A DNA stretch of 37,247 bases from Anaerotignum sp. (GTDB lineage Bacteria; Bacillota; Clostridia; Lachnospirales; Anaerotignaceae). The stretch covers positions 1 through 37,247 of the forward strand of contig JAHHTU010000024.1 in the NCBI GenBank assembly GCA_020024455.1. The letters run 5' to 3'. Positions 1 to 6,943 of this stretch are shown here, one piece after another; positions within the stretch are counted from its first letter, which is position 1, and each line of letters opens with the position of its first letter. The notes below the pieces were generated by a model, which was not told the origin of the DNA, did no database searches, and saw only the letters and a list, made by a program, of their open reading frames with translations. The position numbers and the translations under genes are program-made.

Positions 1-78
1 AAATGCCTGCATAGGTGCAAATGCCAATGATGCTGCCAAAGCCATGGATAATGTTTTCTTTGTTGCTTTTTTACTCAC
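1..78 (-). CDS. Start of a secreted protein (partial, signal peptide only)
   Basis: Only the first 26 codons lie in the window; the rest runs off the left edge. The start is GTG at 78, set by a strong AGGAGGG ribosome site at 86-92 seven bases upstream. The peptide has a lysine-rich N-terminus (SKKATKK), then a hydrophobic alanine/leucine core (LSMALAASLAFA), which is a typical Gram-positive signal peptide. The product is therefore exported, but its function cannot be told from this fragment. A promoter-like pair is present at 193-221. Confidence 0.7.
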   Translation of the reverse strand, partial: MSKKATKKTLSMALAASLAFAPMQAF

Positions 79-192
79 GCAAATTCCCTCCTAATCAAAT
101 ATCTGATAACTTTTTCTTACAGATAAATTACAGAATTTTTATTCTGTTATGTATGAAACTCAAAACAGAGTTTCCTCATATCTGCTATTTCA

Positions 193-221
193 ATAGTACC
201 ATGTTTGACAAAAAAATACAA
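193..221 (-). promoter_or_regulatory. Putative sigma-A promoter of the secreted-protein gene
   Basis: On the minus strand, TTGTAT (216-221) and TACTAT (193-198) are separated by 17 bases, a good housekeeping promoter. It reads toward the GTG start at 78 and leaves a leader of about 110 bases. Confidence 0.5.
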
Positions 222-226
222 GGAAA

Positions 227-252
227 ATTTTGTAACAATTACATTACAAAAT
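227..252. repeat. 9-bp inverted repeat between MATE gene and secreted-protein promoter
   Basis: ATTTTGTAA (227-235) and TTACAAAAT (244-252) form a perfect inverted repeat around an 8-base centre. It lies just upstream of the promoter at 193-221 and 26 bases beyond the MATE stop. It could be an operator or a weak terminator; the sequence does not decide. Confidence 0.4.
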
Positions 253-277
253 GCTCAAACAATGTATGATATTTCTG

Positions 278-1648
278 CTATTTTTCTACATAGACATACA
301 TTCTTCTTTGTAAAATTTTATTCATACATTTATAATATATACACACAGAAACCATGGAACTAATCAAGTCCACAAACGGTTCTGCAAAAAACACATTTTC
401 AATGCCCCATAGCAACGGAAACACAATCATACAGCCAAAATACAGCATTTTTCTGAATATGGATAATGTGATGGCATATTTGACTGCGGACAATCCCGTA
501 AAACCGTCCACGATGGTGTATTGCACTGCCAATGGCACAATCATCAACGTCATAATTTTAATCGCCTTTACCGATAAATCCATATAAAACACGTCATTTG
601 TAAACAATCGTACAAAATACGGGGATAGAGTATGTGCTGCCAACATCATCACAACTGTAAAAACAATACAAACCATGAGCGTTTTCTTTTGTCCGTCTTT
701 CACACGCTCTGTCTGGCAAGCCCCATAATTGAAGCCCAATATTGGCTGCGTTGCCCCCGTCATGCCACCCATAGGTAATGTCACCATCAAAAAGAAACTT
801 TGTGCAATCGTATGACACGTCACCAACTGGTCACCATATCCGATTCCGCCATAATGCTGCAACACCATATTCATGGCAATAATCAAACCGCTATCCAGTG
901 CCACAATGATAAACGGAGATAATCCTGTCACCAATATTTTTCCCATCAATTTGATGTCATACTGTCCGAATGTGATGCGTACAGGTGGGTGATTGCCAAA
1001 CAAGAACAATAATACAAACCCACAAGACACCATCTGTGCAATCACCGTTGCAATGGCTGCACCACTGACCCCCATATCAAAGCCAAATATAAACACAGGG
1101 TCTAGTACCATATTACACACAGCCCCGATGATGACAGAAAACATGGCAATTTTGGAATACCCCTGACAAATGATAAAGGTATTCATTCCCATAGACACAA
1201 TGGCAAAAATACTGCCCATTGCATAAATGGTCATGTAGGTATCGGCATACGGAAATGTCATATCGCTTGCACCAAAGAGCATCAACAACGGCTGTCGAAA
1301 CAAAATCACAAGCGTACTAATCAAAATCCCCATCATCACCATCATAAAAAAGCAATTTGCCATAATCCGATGTGCTTCTTTTATGTTGTTTTCTCCCATT
1401 TTAATGCTCATCAGAGGAGAACCGCCAATCCCCACCCACATCGAAAAAGATGTAATCAATGTCACAATCGGGCCGCAAATCCCCACACCGGCCAAAGCTG
1501 TTGCCCCAATTTGCGGAATATTCCCGATAAAAATACGGTCTACGATACTATATAATACGTTGATAAACTGTGCCAACATCGCAGGAATTGTCAATCGCAA
1601 TACCAATCCCCACATTTCATCTGCACCCAAATCATTTTCTTTTTTCAT
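278..1648 (-). CDS. MATE family multidrug efflux transporter
   Basis: This is a polytopic membrane protein of about 456 residues, the usual MATE length, with around 12 hydrophobic segments. The N-terminal region has the family pattern of a first helix followed by NVLYSIVDRIFIGN and a glycine-rich second helix, and the two halves are related as in MATE proteins. Such proteins export cationic drugs or metabolites using Na+ or H+ gradients; the substrate here is unknown. The open frame extends to a TTG at 1660, but that codon abuts the AGGGGG ribosome site. The ATG at 1648 is therefore preferred, with 12 bases of spacing. The gene has its own promoter (1706-1734) with a palindrome directly behind it (1739-1760), so it is probably regulated. 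Confidence 0.9.
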   Translation of the reverse strand: MKKENDLGADEMWGLVLRLTIPAMLAQFINVLYSIVDRIFIGNIPQIGATALAGVGICGPIVTLITSFSMWVGIGGSPLMSIKMGENNIKEAHRIMANCFFMMVMMGILISTLVILFRQPLLMLFGASDMTFPYADTYMTIYAMGSIFAIVSMGMNTFIICQGYSKIAMFSVIIGAVCNMVLDPVFIFGFDMGVSGAAIATVIAQMVSCGFVLLFLFGNHPPVRITFGQYDIKLMGKILVTGLSPFIIVALDSGLIIAMNMVLQHYGGIGYGDQLVTCHTIAQSFFLMVTLPMGGMTGATQPILGFNYGACQTERVKDGQKKTLMVCIVFTVVMMLAAHTLSPYFVRLFTNDVFYMDLSVKAIKIMTLMIVPLAVQYTIVDGFTGLSAVKYAITLSIFRKMLYFGCMIVFPLLWGIENVFFAEPFVDLISSMVSVCIYYKCMNKILQRRMYVYVEK

Positions 1649-1705
1649 ACCTATTGGCAACCCCCTTTTTCACTTCCCAAAAATTCCATTTGTATAACTT
1701 TTTTG

Positions 1706-1734
1706 ATTTTATCATGTGCATATAGACAATTCAA
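1706..1734 (-). promoter_or_regulatory. Sigma-A promoter of the MATE gene
   Basis: On minus, TTGAAT (1729-1734) and TAAAAT (1706-1711) are exactly 17 bases apart. The expected transcript start is near 1699, giving a leader of about 50 bases before the MATE start codon. Confidence 0.6.
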
Positions 1735-1738
1735 CCGC

Positions 1739-1760
1739 TTTTGTTGGATATCCGACAAAA
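1739..1760. promoter_or_regulatory. 22-bp near-perfect palindrome, candidate operator of the MATE gene
   Basis: The 22 bases centred on GGATATCC read TTTTGTTG...CGACAAAA, an inverted repeat with a single T/G mismatch. It begins five bases behind the -35 box of the MATE promoter and is centred about 50 bases upstream of the expected start. That position suits an activator, or a repressor that bends DNA. No regulator gene lies next to it. The outer TTGT...ACAA halves resemble Rex-type sites, but the centre does not match well enough to name a regulator. Confidence 0.5.
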
Positions 1761-1901
1761 TTTATCCACACATGATTTTTCGGATATTTTTCTACATTTT
1801 GATTGGCAATTTTTGCAGTTCGCAACTTTTTTTCCATGAACCATGCAAACTTTTCCTGTATCATCAAAGCTGTAAACCAGTGATGTATTGTATATGGATA
1901 G

Positions 1902-2058
1902 ATACAAAGGTGCAAGAGGCTTTGCCGTATTGTATGCCTACGCTGTTTTACTACCAAAAAGCGTGTCTTTCGACACTCCAAGTTTGGATTTGCAAAGGGC
2001 AAATAACCAGTGGACTTTCGCAGGTTCGAATCCTGCAACGAACGTAACATTCGTTATG
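1902..2058 (+). ncRNA. Candidate structured RNA with tRNA-type T-arm, upstream of the RtcB operon
   Basis: The stretch 1649-2251 has no convincing gene but is rich in hairpins. The clearest is 2020-2036, stem GCAGG/CCTGC closing loop TTCGAAT, a textbook tRNA T-arm. Before it are ATTTGC/GCAAAT (1988-2004, loop AAAGG), TCCA/TGGA (1977-1988) and GTGTC/GACAC (1963-1976). There is also ACGCT/AGCGT (1940-1964) with an inner TTTT/AAAA helix, and ATACAA/TTGTAT (1902-1907 with 1930-1935). After it comes AACGAA/TTCGTT (2037-2055). No 7-bp acceptor stem pairs with the bases after the T-arm, so this is not a normal tRNA. Bacterial Y RNAs (YrlA type) carry tRNA-like modules and sit by rtcB in other bacteria; a Y-like or tRNA-mimic RNA is inferred. 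The ends are approximate, and no promoter is clear. Confidence 0.5.
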
Positions 2059-2087
2059 GTACAGTTTTATTTTTCAGACAGGCGTGG

Positions 2088-2220
2088 TGTTGTGAACCTT
2101 GCAACAATACAGATGATGCCCTGCCGAGCGTAGGATACCGCCGTTTCTTTTGGAAAGCCAGAGCCATGACTTCCGCTTTTCAAACAGTACTGCTCAATAT
2201 GCTTGCCACCTCATCTGTAT
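2088..2220 (+). ncRNA. Structured leader of the slipin-rtcB mRNA
   Basis: A perfect 10-bp helix pairs 2107-2116 (ATACAGATGA) with 2211-2220 (TCATCTGTAT) and encloses about 94 bases. Inside, 2149-2158 pairs with 2175-2184 over 10 bp including one G-T pair. A small GCGTA/TACCGC hairpin lies at 2129-2142. A 5-bp TGTTG/CAACA hairpin (2088-2106) sits just outside. The structure ends 20 bases before the slipin ribosome site, so it could be a regulatory leader or the second half of a longer RNA starting near 1902. I do not recognise it as any riboswitch class I know by sequence. Confidence 0.45.
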
Positions 2221-2251
2221 ACACAAATGTCGTTTCAAACAGGAGGTTTTT

Positions 2252-3745
2252 ATGATGAAATTCGTGATTTTAGAACAACAAAGAGGACTTGTATTTCAAA
2301 ACGGTAAATTACAAAAAGTTTTGGAAAGTGGAAAACACAGGGTATTCGGTACACAAAAACAAGTTGAAATTTTAGATATGGAACAACCGCTCACTTCTGA
2401 ATATTGCAGTATTGAAACATTGTTAAAAGAACCAAACATCGCAGCACAAACTGCAATGGTGGACATCAAAGACCAACAAGTGGCATTGCATTATGTAGAC
2501 GGCAATTTCCAAGAATTGTTGCATACAGGAAAACACGTGTTCTGGAATGTTTGGAAACACCATACATTCGAGGTCATGGATTTGTCTGCACCTTTGTCTT
2601 GTGATACCATGCCAAACTACATATTCGACCAAATGCCATCTCATATGAAACTTGTCATATTGGAAGAACAAAAAGGATTGGTATGCAAAAACGGAACATT
2701 GTCCAACATATTGGAACATGGAAAATATATCATGGACGACAACCGCAAAGATGTTGAAATCTTAGATATGGAACACCCACTTGCCTCTCAATATTGTAAT
2801 ATCGAAACATTGTTGCAACAGCCACAAATTGCGGAGCAAACCATTTCCATAGATGTCAAAGATGAAGAAATTGCATTGCATTATGTAGATAACAATTTTT
2901 TGGAAGTTCTGCAAACAGGAAAATATGTATTCTGGGATGTTTGGAAAAAGCACACATTCCAAATCGTGGATATTACAGAACCCGCTGTTTCCGATGATAT
3001 TCCCAAATACATTTTTTCCAAAATCCCTTCCGCATATTTTATCAAAGTGGAAGTCGCAGAGTATCAAAAAGCAAGACTGTACTACGACCAAACATTGGTA
3101 CGTCTGTTGGATAAAGGCATTTACTATTTCTGGAAAAGTGCAAAAAAAGTGCAGGCAGGGATTGTGGATATGCGTTTGTTGCAAATGGACATCAACGGAC
3201 AGGAAGTCTTGACACAAGATAAAGTCACCATTCGTGTGAATTTTGTATGTCATTATAAAATCAAAGATTATGTCAAAGTGTTGACCGAAATCGACGATTA
3301 TCAAGAACAAATGCACGTTGCCATTCAGTTGGCTTTGCGTGAATACATCGCAAGATACCGCATGGACGAATTGCTGGAAAACAAAGAGGCGGTTTCTGCA
3401 TTTGTATTCCAAAAACTGAAAGAAAAAGAAGAAATGTTCTATGTGGAAATCATAGATGCCGGTATCAAAGATTTGATATTGCCCGGTGATGTGCGTGACA
3501 TCATGAACACTGTGCTTTTGGCAGAAAAACGGGCACAGGCAAATGTCATCACACGCAGAGAAGAAGTCGCTTCCACCCGTTCCCTGTTGAACACCGCAAA
3601 ACTAATGGAAGAAAACAAAATATTGTACCAGCTGAAAAAACTGGAATATTTGGAACGTATCTGCGAAAATGTCGGCAATATACAAGTGCATGGCGGACAA
3701 GATTTGTTGGCACAGTTGACAAGCACGTTGCAAGGCAGTGAATAA
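2252..3745 (+). CDS. Slipin/SPFH (band 7) protein with extra N-terminal repeats
   Basis: The C-terminal half is a stomatin/slipin-type SPFH domain: from about residue 264 (IKVEVAEYQKARLYYD) through QDKVTIRVNFVCHYKI, then a helical segment with AEKRAQANVITRREE. Unusually, residues 2-131 and 132-263 are tandem copies of one another (for example MKFVILEQQRGLV and MKLVILEEQKGLV). Each copy contains two half-units resembling the first SPFH strand block, so five units precede or start the domain. There is no N-terminal membrane segment. The start is placed at ATG 2252 behind AGGAGG (2241-2246); ATG 2255 is equally possible. It is the first gene of an operon with rtcB, which begins 14 bases after its stop. 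Slipins are recurrent neighbours of RtcB, and a scaffold role in RNA repair is inferred. Confidence 0.85.
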   Translation: MMKFVILEQQRGLVFQNGKLQKVLESGKHRVFGTQKQVEILDMEQPLTSEYCSIETLLKEPNIAAQTAMVDIKDQQVALHYVDGNFQELLHTGKHVFWNVWKHHTFEVMDLSAPLSCDTMPNYIFDQMPSHMKLVILEEQKGLVCKNGTLSNILEHGKYIMDDNRKDVEILDMEHPLASQYCNIETLLQQPQIAEQTISIDVKDEEIALHYVDNNFLEVLQTGKYVFWDVWKKHTFQIVDITEPAVSDDIPKYIFSKIPSAYFIKVEVAEYQKARLYYDQTLVRLLDKGIYYFWKSAKKVQAGIVDMRLLQMDINGQEVLTQDKVTIRVNFVCHYKIKDYVKVLTEIDDYQEQMHVAIQLALREYIARYRMDELLENKEAVSAFVFQKLKEKEEMFYVEIIDAGIKDLILPGDVRDIMNTVLLAEKRAQANVITRREEVASTRSLLNTAKLMEENKILYQLKKLEYLERICENVGNIQVHGGQDLLAQLTSTLQGSE

Positions 3746-3759
3746 AAGGAGGTGGTATC

Positions 3760-4983
3760 ATGTTACTTATCAAAGGGAAATACACAGAGGCAAAAATATT
3801 CACAGATACATTGGAAGACAGTGCCAGAGAGCAAATACAACGATTGTGTGACCAATCCTTTGCCAAAGACTGCCGTATTCGCATCATGCCCGATGTCCAT
3901 GCAGGTGCAGGCTGTGTCATTGGGTTTACGGCAGATTTGGGCGAAAAAGTCATTCCCAATATTGTTGGGGTGGACATCGGTTGTGGTATGTTGACGGTGG
4001 ATATCGGCAAAGAACCCATTGACTTTGCAGAATTAGACGATATCATTCGTTGTTTTGTTCCTTCCGGAAAACACGTCCATAAAGAACGAAAAACCCGTCT
4101 GCCCAGTTTACAATCTTTGCATTGCTATCGCTCTTTGAAAAAAAGCAAACATATTGAAAAAAGCATTGGCACATTGGGGGGCGGTAACCACTTTATCGAA
4201 GTTGATGTCGATGAGAGTGGCAATCAATATTTGATTATCCATACCGGCAGTCGCAATCTGGGAAAACAAGTGGCAGAAATTTATCAAAACTTAGCACATG
4301 ACTTATTGCGTGGCAAAGACACTTTATTAGAAGAAAAACAAAACATCATCACACAATACAAAACCGAGGGCAGAAAACAAGAAATACAATCTGCCATTCG
4401 TGCATTGGAGAAAGCATTCCAAGCCAAAGAAATTGATATTCCAAAAGAACTCTGCTATTTGACAGGGACATATCGGGAGATGTATTTGGAAGATATGACA
4501 TACTGCCAAGCATTTGCAACCAAAAACAGGGCAGAAATAGCCAATATCATATTAGAAAATTTATTTGCAAAAACATTGGACGACTTCCCGCATTTTGAAA
4601 CCATACACAACTACATTGACCATACACATAACATTGTCCGAAAAGGTGCGGTTTCTGCCAAAAAAGATGAAATACTGCTCATTCCCATCAATATGCGAGA
4701 TGGCAGTTTGATTTGCAAAGGCAAGGGGAATCCCGATTGGAATTGTTCCGCCCCGCATGGTGCAGGCAGATTGTACAGCCGAAACACTGCAAAAAAAGAA
4801 TTGTCCGTCACAGAATTTCAACAACAAATGGCAGGTATTTACACCACCACCGCAAACCAATCCACATTGGACGAAAGCCCTATGGCATACAAGCCCATGG
4901 CAGAAATCATGCAACATATGGCACCCACTGTGGAAATCATCAAACAAATTCGTCCGATATATAATTTCAAAGCAAGTGAATAA
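3760..4983 (+). CDS. rtcB: RtcB RNA-splicing/repair ligase (3'-phosphate/5'-OH ligase)
   Basis: RtcB joins RNA 2',3'-cyclic phosphate or 3'-phosphate ends to 5'-OH ends using Mn2+ and GTP, via a guanylated histidine. At 407 residues it matches the bacterial family. The motifs are all present: DVHAGAG (Asp45, His47), GVDIGCGM with metal-binding Cys75, GGGNHFIEVD (His144), HTGSRNLG (His161), and CSAPHGAGRLYSR with His333 as the expected guanylation site. The start is ATG 3760 behind AAAGGAGGTGG (3746-3755). It is the middle gene of the slipin-rtcB-nucleotidyltransferase operon. No rtcA cyclase, archease or RtcR regulator lies nearby. Likely targets are cleaved tRNAs or other structured RNAs. 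Confidence 0.97.
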   Translation: MLLIKGKYTEAKIFTDTLEDSAREQIQRLCDQSFAKDCRIRIMPDVHAGAGCVIGFTADLGEKVIPNIVGVDIGCGMLTVDIGKEPIDFAELDDIIRCFVPSGKHVHKERKTRLPSLQSLHCYRSLKKSKHIEKSIGTLGGGNHFIEVDVDESGNQYLIIHTGSRNLGKQVAEIYQNLAHDLLRGKDTLLEEKQNIITQYKTEGRKQEIQSAIRALEKAFQAKEIDIPKELCYLTGTYREMYLEDMTYCQAFATKNRAEIANIILENLFAKTLDDFPHFETIHNYIDHTHNIVRKGAVSAKKDEILLIPINMRDGSLICKGKGNPDWNCSAPHGAGRLYSRNTAKKELSVTEFQQQMAGIYTTTANQSTLDESPMAYKPMAEIMQHMAPTVEIIKQIRPIYNFKASE

Positions 4984-4998
4984 AAAAGGAGGAGGCCT

Positions 4999-5766
4999 AT
5001 GCATACCATCATCACACAAAAACTAAAAGAAATCGAACAAAAAGAAAATGTTACCATATTGTATGCCGTAGAATCCGGCAGTCGTGCATGGGGCTTTGCC
5101 TCCACAGACAGCGACTATGATGTGCGGTTTATTTATATCCGCCAACCCGAACATTATTTGAAACTGGAAAAAACAAGAGATGTGATTGAATGGCAATTAG
5201 ATGAAACACTGGACATCAACGGCTGGGATTTGCAAAAAGCATTGCGTTTATTGCATCAATCCAACGCAACATTATTTGAATGGTTAAATTCGCCGATTGT
5301 ATACCGTACTTGTGCGATTTGGGAAAAAATCCGCTTGCCAATGATGACGTATTTTTTGTCAAAAACAGGGCAATATCAATATTTGCACACAGCACAAAGA
5401 CAATATGAACGATATTTGACAGGGGAAACGGTAAAATTAAAAAAATACTTTTATGTATTGCGTCCGCTTTTGGCAGTCAAATGGATTCAAAAACATCAAA
5501 CACCCCCTCCCATGCGATTTGAAACATTGATGGCAGATGTATTGGAGCCGGCATTGCAACCCATTGTCATGGACTTATTGCATCGCAAACGCACTGCCAA
5601 AGAAACAGGAGAAATCGCCCCTATTTTCCCACTGCAAACCTATTTACAACAAAATCTGCAATATTGGAAAGAAAAAATCGCACAAAACAAACCGCAACAA
5701 AAACAAAACTATCTCACATTAAACCATCTGTTTTTGCAAGCATTGCGAGACACCTATCAAAATTAA
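4999..5766 (+). CDS. RtcB-associated nucleotidyltransferase (COG3541/YcgL-type)
   Basis: This 255-residue protein has the DNA polymerase beta-type nucleotidyltransferase signature near its N-terminus: GSRAWGF at 27-33 and SDYDVR with Asp39 and Asp41, expected to bind the two metals. The rest is helical and matches the length and layout of the COG3541 (B. subtilis YcgL-type) family. Members are recurrent neighbours of RtcB and have been proposed to modify RNA ends before or after ligation; the reaction is not established. The start codon follows AAAAAAGGAGGAGG, 15 bases after the rtcB stop, so the two are co-translated. A strong terminator follows at once (5767-5822). Confidence 0.88.
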   Translation: MHTIITQKLKEIEQKENVTILYAVESGSRAWGFASTDSDYDVRFIYIRQPEHYLKLEKTRDVIEWQLDETLDINGWDLQKALRLLHQSNATLFEWLNSPIVYRTCAIWEKIRLPMMTYFLSKTGQYQYLHTAQRQYERYLTGETVKLKKYFYVLRPLLAVKWIQKHQTPPPMRFETLMADVLEPALQPIVMDLLHRKRTAKETGEIAPIFPLQTYLQQNLQYWKEKIAQNKPQQKQNYLTLNHLFLQALRDTYQN

Positions 5767-5822
5767 AAACAGCCGACAATTCTCAGCAGATACCTTCTTT
5801 TGGGAATTGTGGCTGTTTTTCC
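5767..5822. terminator. Bidirectional terminator after the RNA-repair operon
   Basis: AAACAGCC plus ACAATTC (5767-5782) pairs with GAATTGT plus GGCTGTTT (5804-5818) with one bulged G, followed by five T on plus. On minus the same hairpin is followed by TTTTTAATTTT, so it also serves the convergent membrane-protein gene. Confidence 0.8.
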
Positions 5823-6407
5823 TTATTTCATATCATTTTTTTGATACCCAACCAAAAATCCAATACTACCCACAATAAAATCCTGTAATTGCGATATGAC
5901 AGGAATTGCATAATTTTCTGTCACATAAAACATACGAAACACAAACACCACAACCAATGCCACAAATCCCACCACAGCCACAATCAACGCTTGTTGTTTA
6001 TTTCTTGGGACAGAAGGATTGTGTGTGCTTTGTTCTGTTTGTTTTGGCGGTATGGGTTGTGTTTGGTCTGCCACAAAACCAATTTGCTTTGCCGTGGTAC
6101 TGTTTGTATTTTCTGCTGTTACGCTTCTGTCTGCAATCGCAGAAACATTTTGCATATCATCATTTTTTGCCCCATGTCCAAATCCCGCACTCATAAAATA
6201 ACCAAATATCGTTGCTATACAACTACGCATCATGACATCTATGGTTTCATCGTGTACAGGCAGTTTCTCATAACAAAACAAATGCACACAAGATTGTACC
6301 AACAACAATACCAAAAACAGCAATAAAAATTTGTCTGTCAAAGCAATACTATGCATCAAATTGGCTATTTTCCAAAATATTGTTTCCTTTTTCTTCATCA
6401 TACTCAC
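5823..6407 (-). CDS. Unknown membrane protein with duplicated helix motif
   Basis: I do not recognise this family. The 194-residue product has an amphipathic N-terminus, a strong membrane helix (about 27-46, FLLLFLVLLLV), and a second hydrophobic stretch (about 62-77, CIATIFGYFMS). A polar Ser/Thr/Gln/Pro-rich linker (about 80-137) follows, then a third strong helix (about 138-160) and a last short one (FIVGSIGFLVGY). The second and fourth segments resemble each other, suggesting an internal duplication. The start is GTG 6407 with AAGGAAAA six bases upstream; ATG codons two and three positions later are alternatives. It is convergent with the rtcB operon and monocistronic. Confidence 0.7.
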   Translation of the reverse strand: MSMMKKKETIFWKIANLMHSIALTDKFLLLFLVLLLVQSCVHLFCYEKLPVHDETIDVMMRSCIATIFGYFMSAGFGHGAKNDDMQNVSAIADRSVTAENTNSTTAKQIGFVADQTQPIPPKQTEQSTHNPSVPRNKQQALIVAVVGFVALVVVFVFRMFYVTENYAIPVISQLQDFIVGSIGFLVGYQKNDMK

Positions 6408-6520
6408 GCTTTTCCTTTTTTACTATACTATGAACATCTGAAAAATATTGCACACAATTCGGACAAACTCATATTCTGATATTGTATCCAATAAAATGAT
6501 GAAAAGCGAGGTTATATATT

Positions 6521-6898
6521 ATGGAAAAAGAAAAAGATATGTTATTAGAAAATGGAACTTGTCCTGCTGTCGGTTATCAATCTGCCTCTATTTGTGTACC
6601 GGTTACGGTCACCCCTTTTGCAGAAGCAGGTGTCACAACCACAAAATGCTGTGGTGACCCGGTTGTCACTCCCGGCATTGTTCCTTGTCCCGGTGTCAAA
6701 AACGGTGCTTGTGCATTTACCATCTCTCAAACCATCTGTGTTTCTGTCCCCATCGAATTTGGGGCAACCGCCGTTGTCGGGGATACCTATGTGGATTGCA
6801 ACGGCGCAACTTCAGAGGATATTTGCTCCGGCTGTGATTTTGTACCACAAACCTCACCCACAACACCCGTTGTGCCTTCCCTCGTATCCAAATTGTAA
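6521..6898 (+). CDS. Cysteine-rich small protein, possibly surface or spore associated
   Basis: This 125-residue protein has ten cysteines (14, 25, 43, 44, 56, 64, 73, 93, 102, 105). Two similar beta-rich segments, ICVPVTVTPFAEAG and ICVSVPIEFGATAVVG, suggest an internal repeat. There is no signal peptide or membrane helix. The tail is Thr/Pro-rich. Similar Cys-rich, Val/Thr/Pro-rich proteins occur in spore-forming clostridia. Nearness to sigG makes a spore-coat or spore-surface role thinkable, but this is only inference. The start ATG follows GAGG nine bases upstream. Its terminator is at 6909-6943. Confidence 0.75.
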   Translation: MEKEKDMLLENGTCPAVGYQSASICVPVTVTPFAEAGVTTTKCCGDPVVTPGIVPCPGVKNGACAFTISQTICVSVPIEFGATAVVGDTYVDCNGATSEDICSGCDFVPQTSPTTPVVPSLVSKL

Positions 6899-6908
6899 AC
6901 AAATAACA

Positions 6909-6943
6909 AAGTGGCATACAAATTTGTATGCCACTTCTTTTTT
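6909..6943. terminator. Terminator of the Cys-rich protein gene
   Basis: A perfect hairpin AAGTGGCATACAA/TTTGTATGCCACTT (6909-6936) is followed by CTTTTTT on plus. On minus it is followed by TGTTATTTG, so it may also end the small convergent gene. Confidence 0.9.

Noticed and set aside
1803..1815. TTGGCA...TTGCA resembling a sigma-54 promoter for the RtcB operon
   Set aside because: The GG and GC elements are two bases too close for sigma-54, and no RtcR-type activator is present.
1963..2045. Complete tRNA gene around the T-arm
   Set aside because: No acceptor stem partner for the bases after the T-arm and no 7-base anticodon loop at the right distance; only the T-arm fits.
1712..2050. 112-residue open frame on minus across the hairpin-rich region
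   Set aside because: Its N-terminal peptide (LQDSNLR) is the well-known false translation of the reverse strand of a T-arm sequence; no ribosome site and no protein-like pattern. It supports RNA, not protein, on the plus strand.
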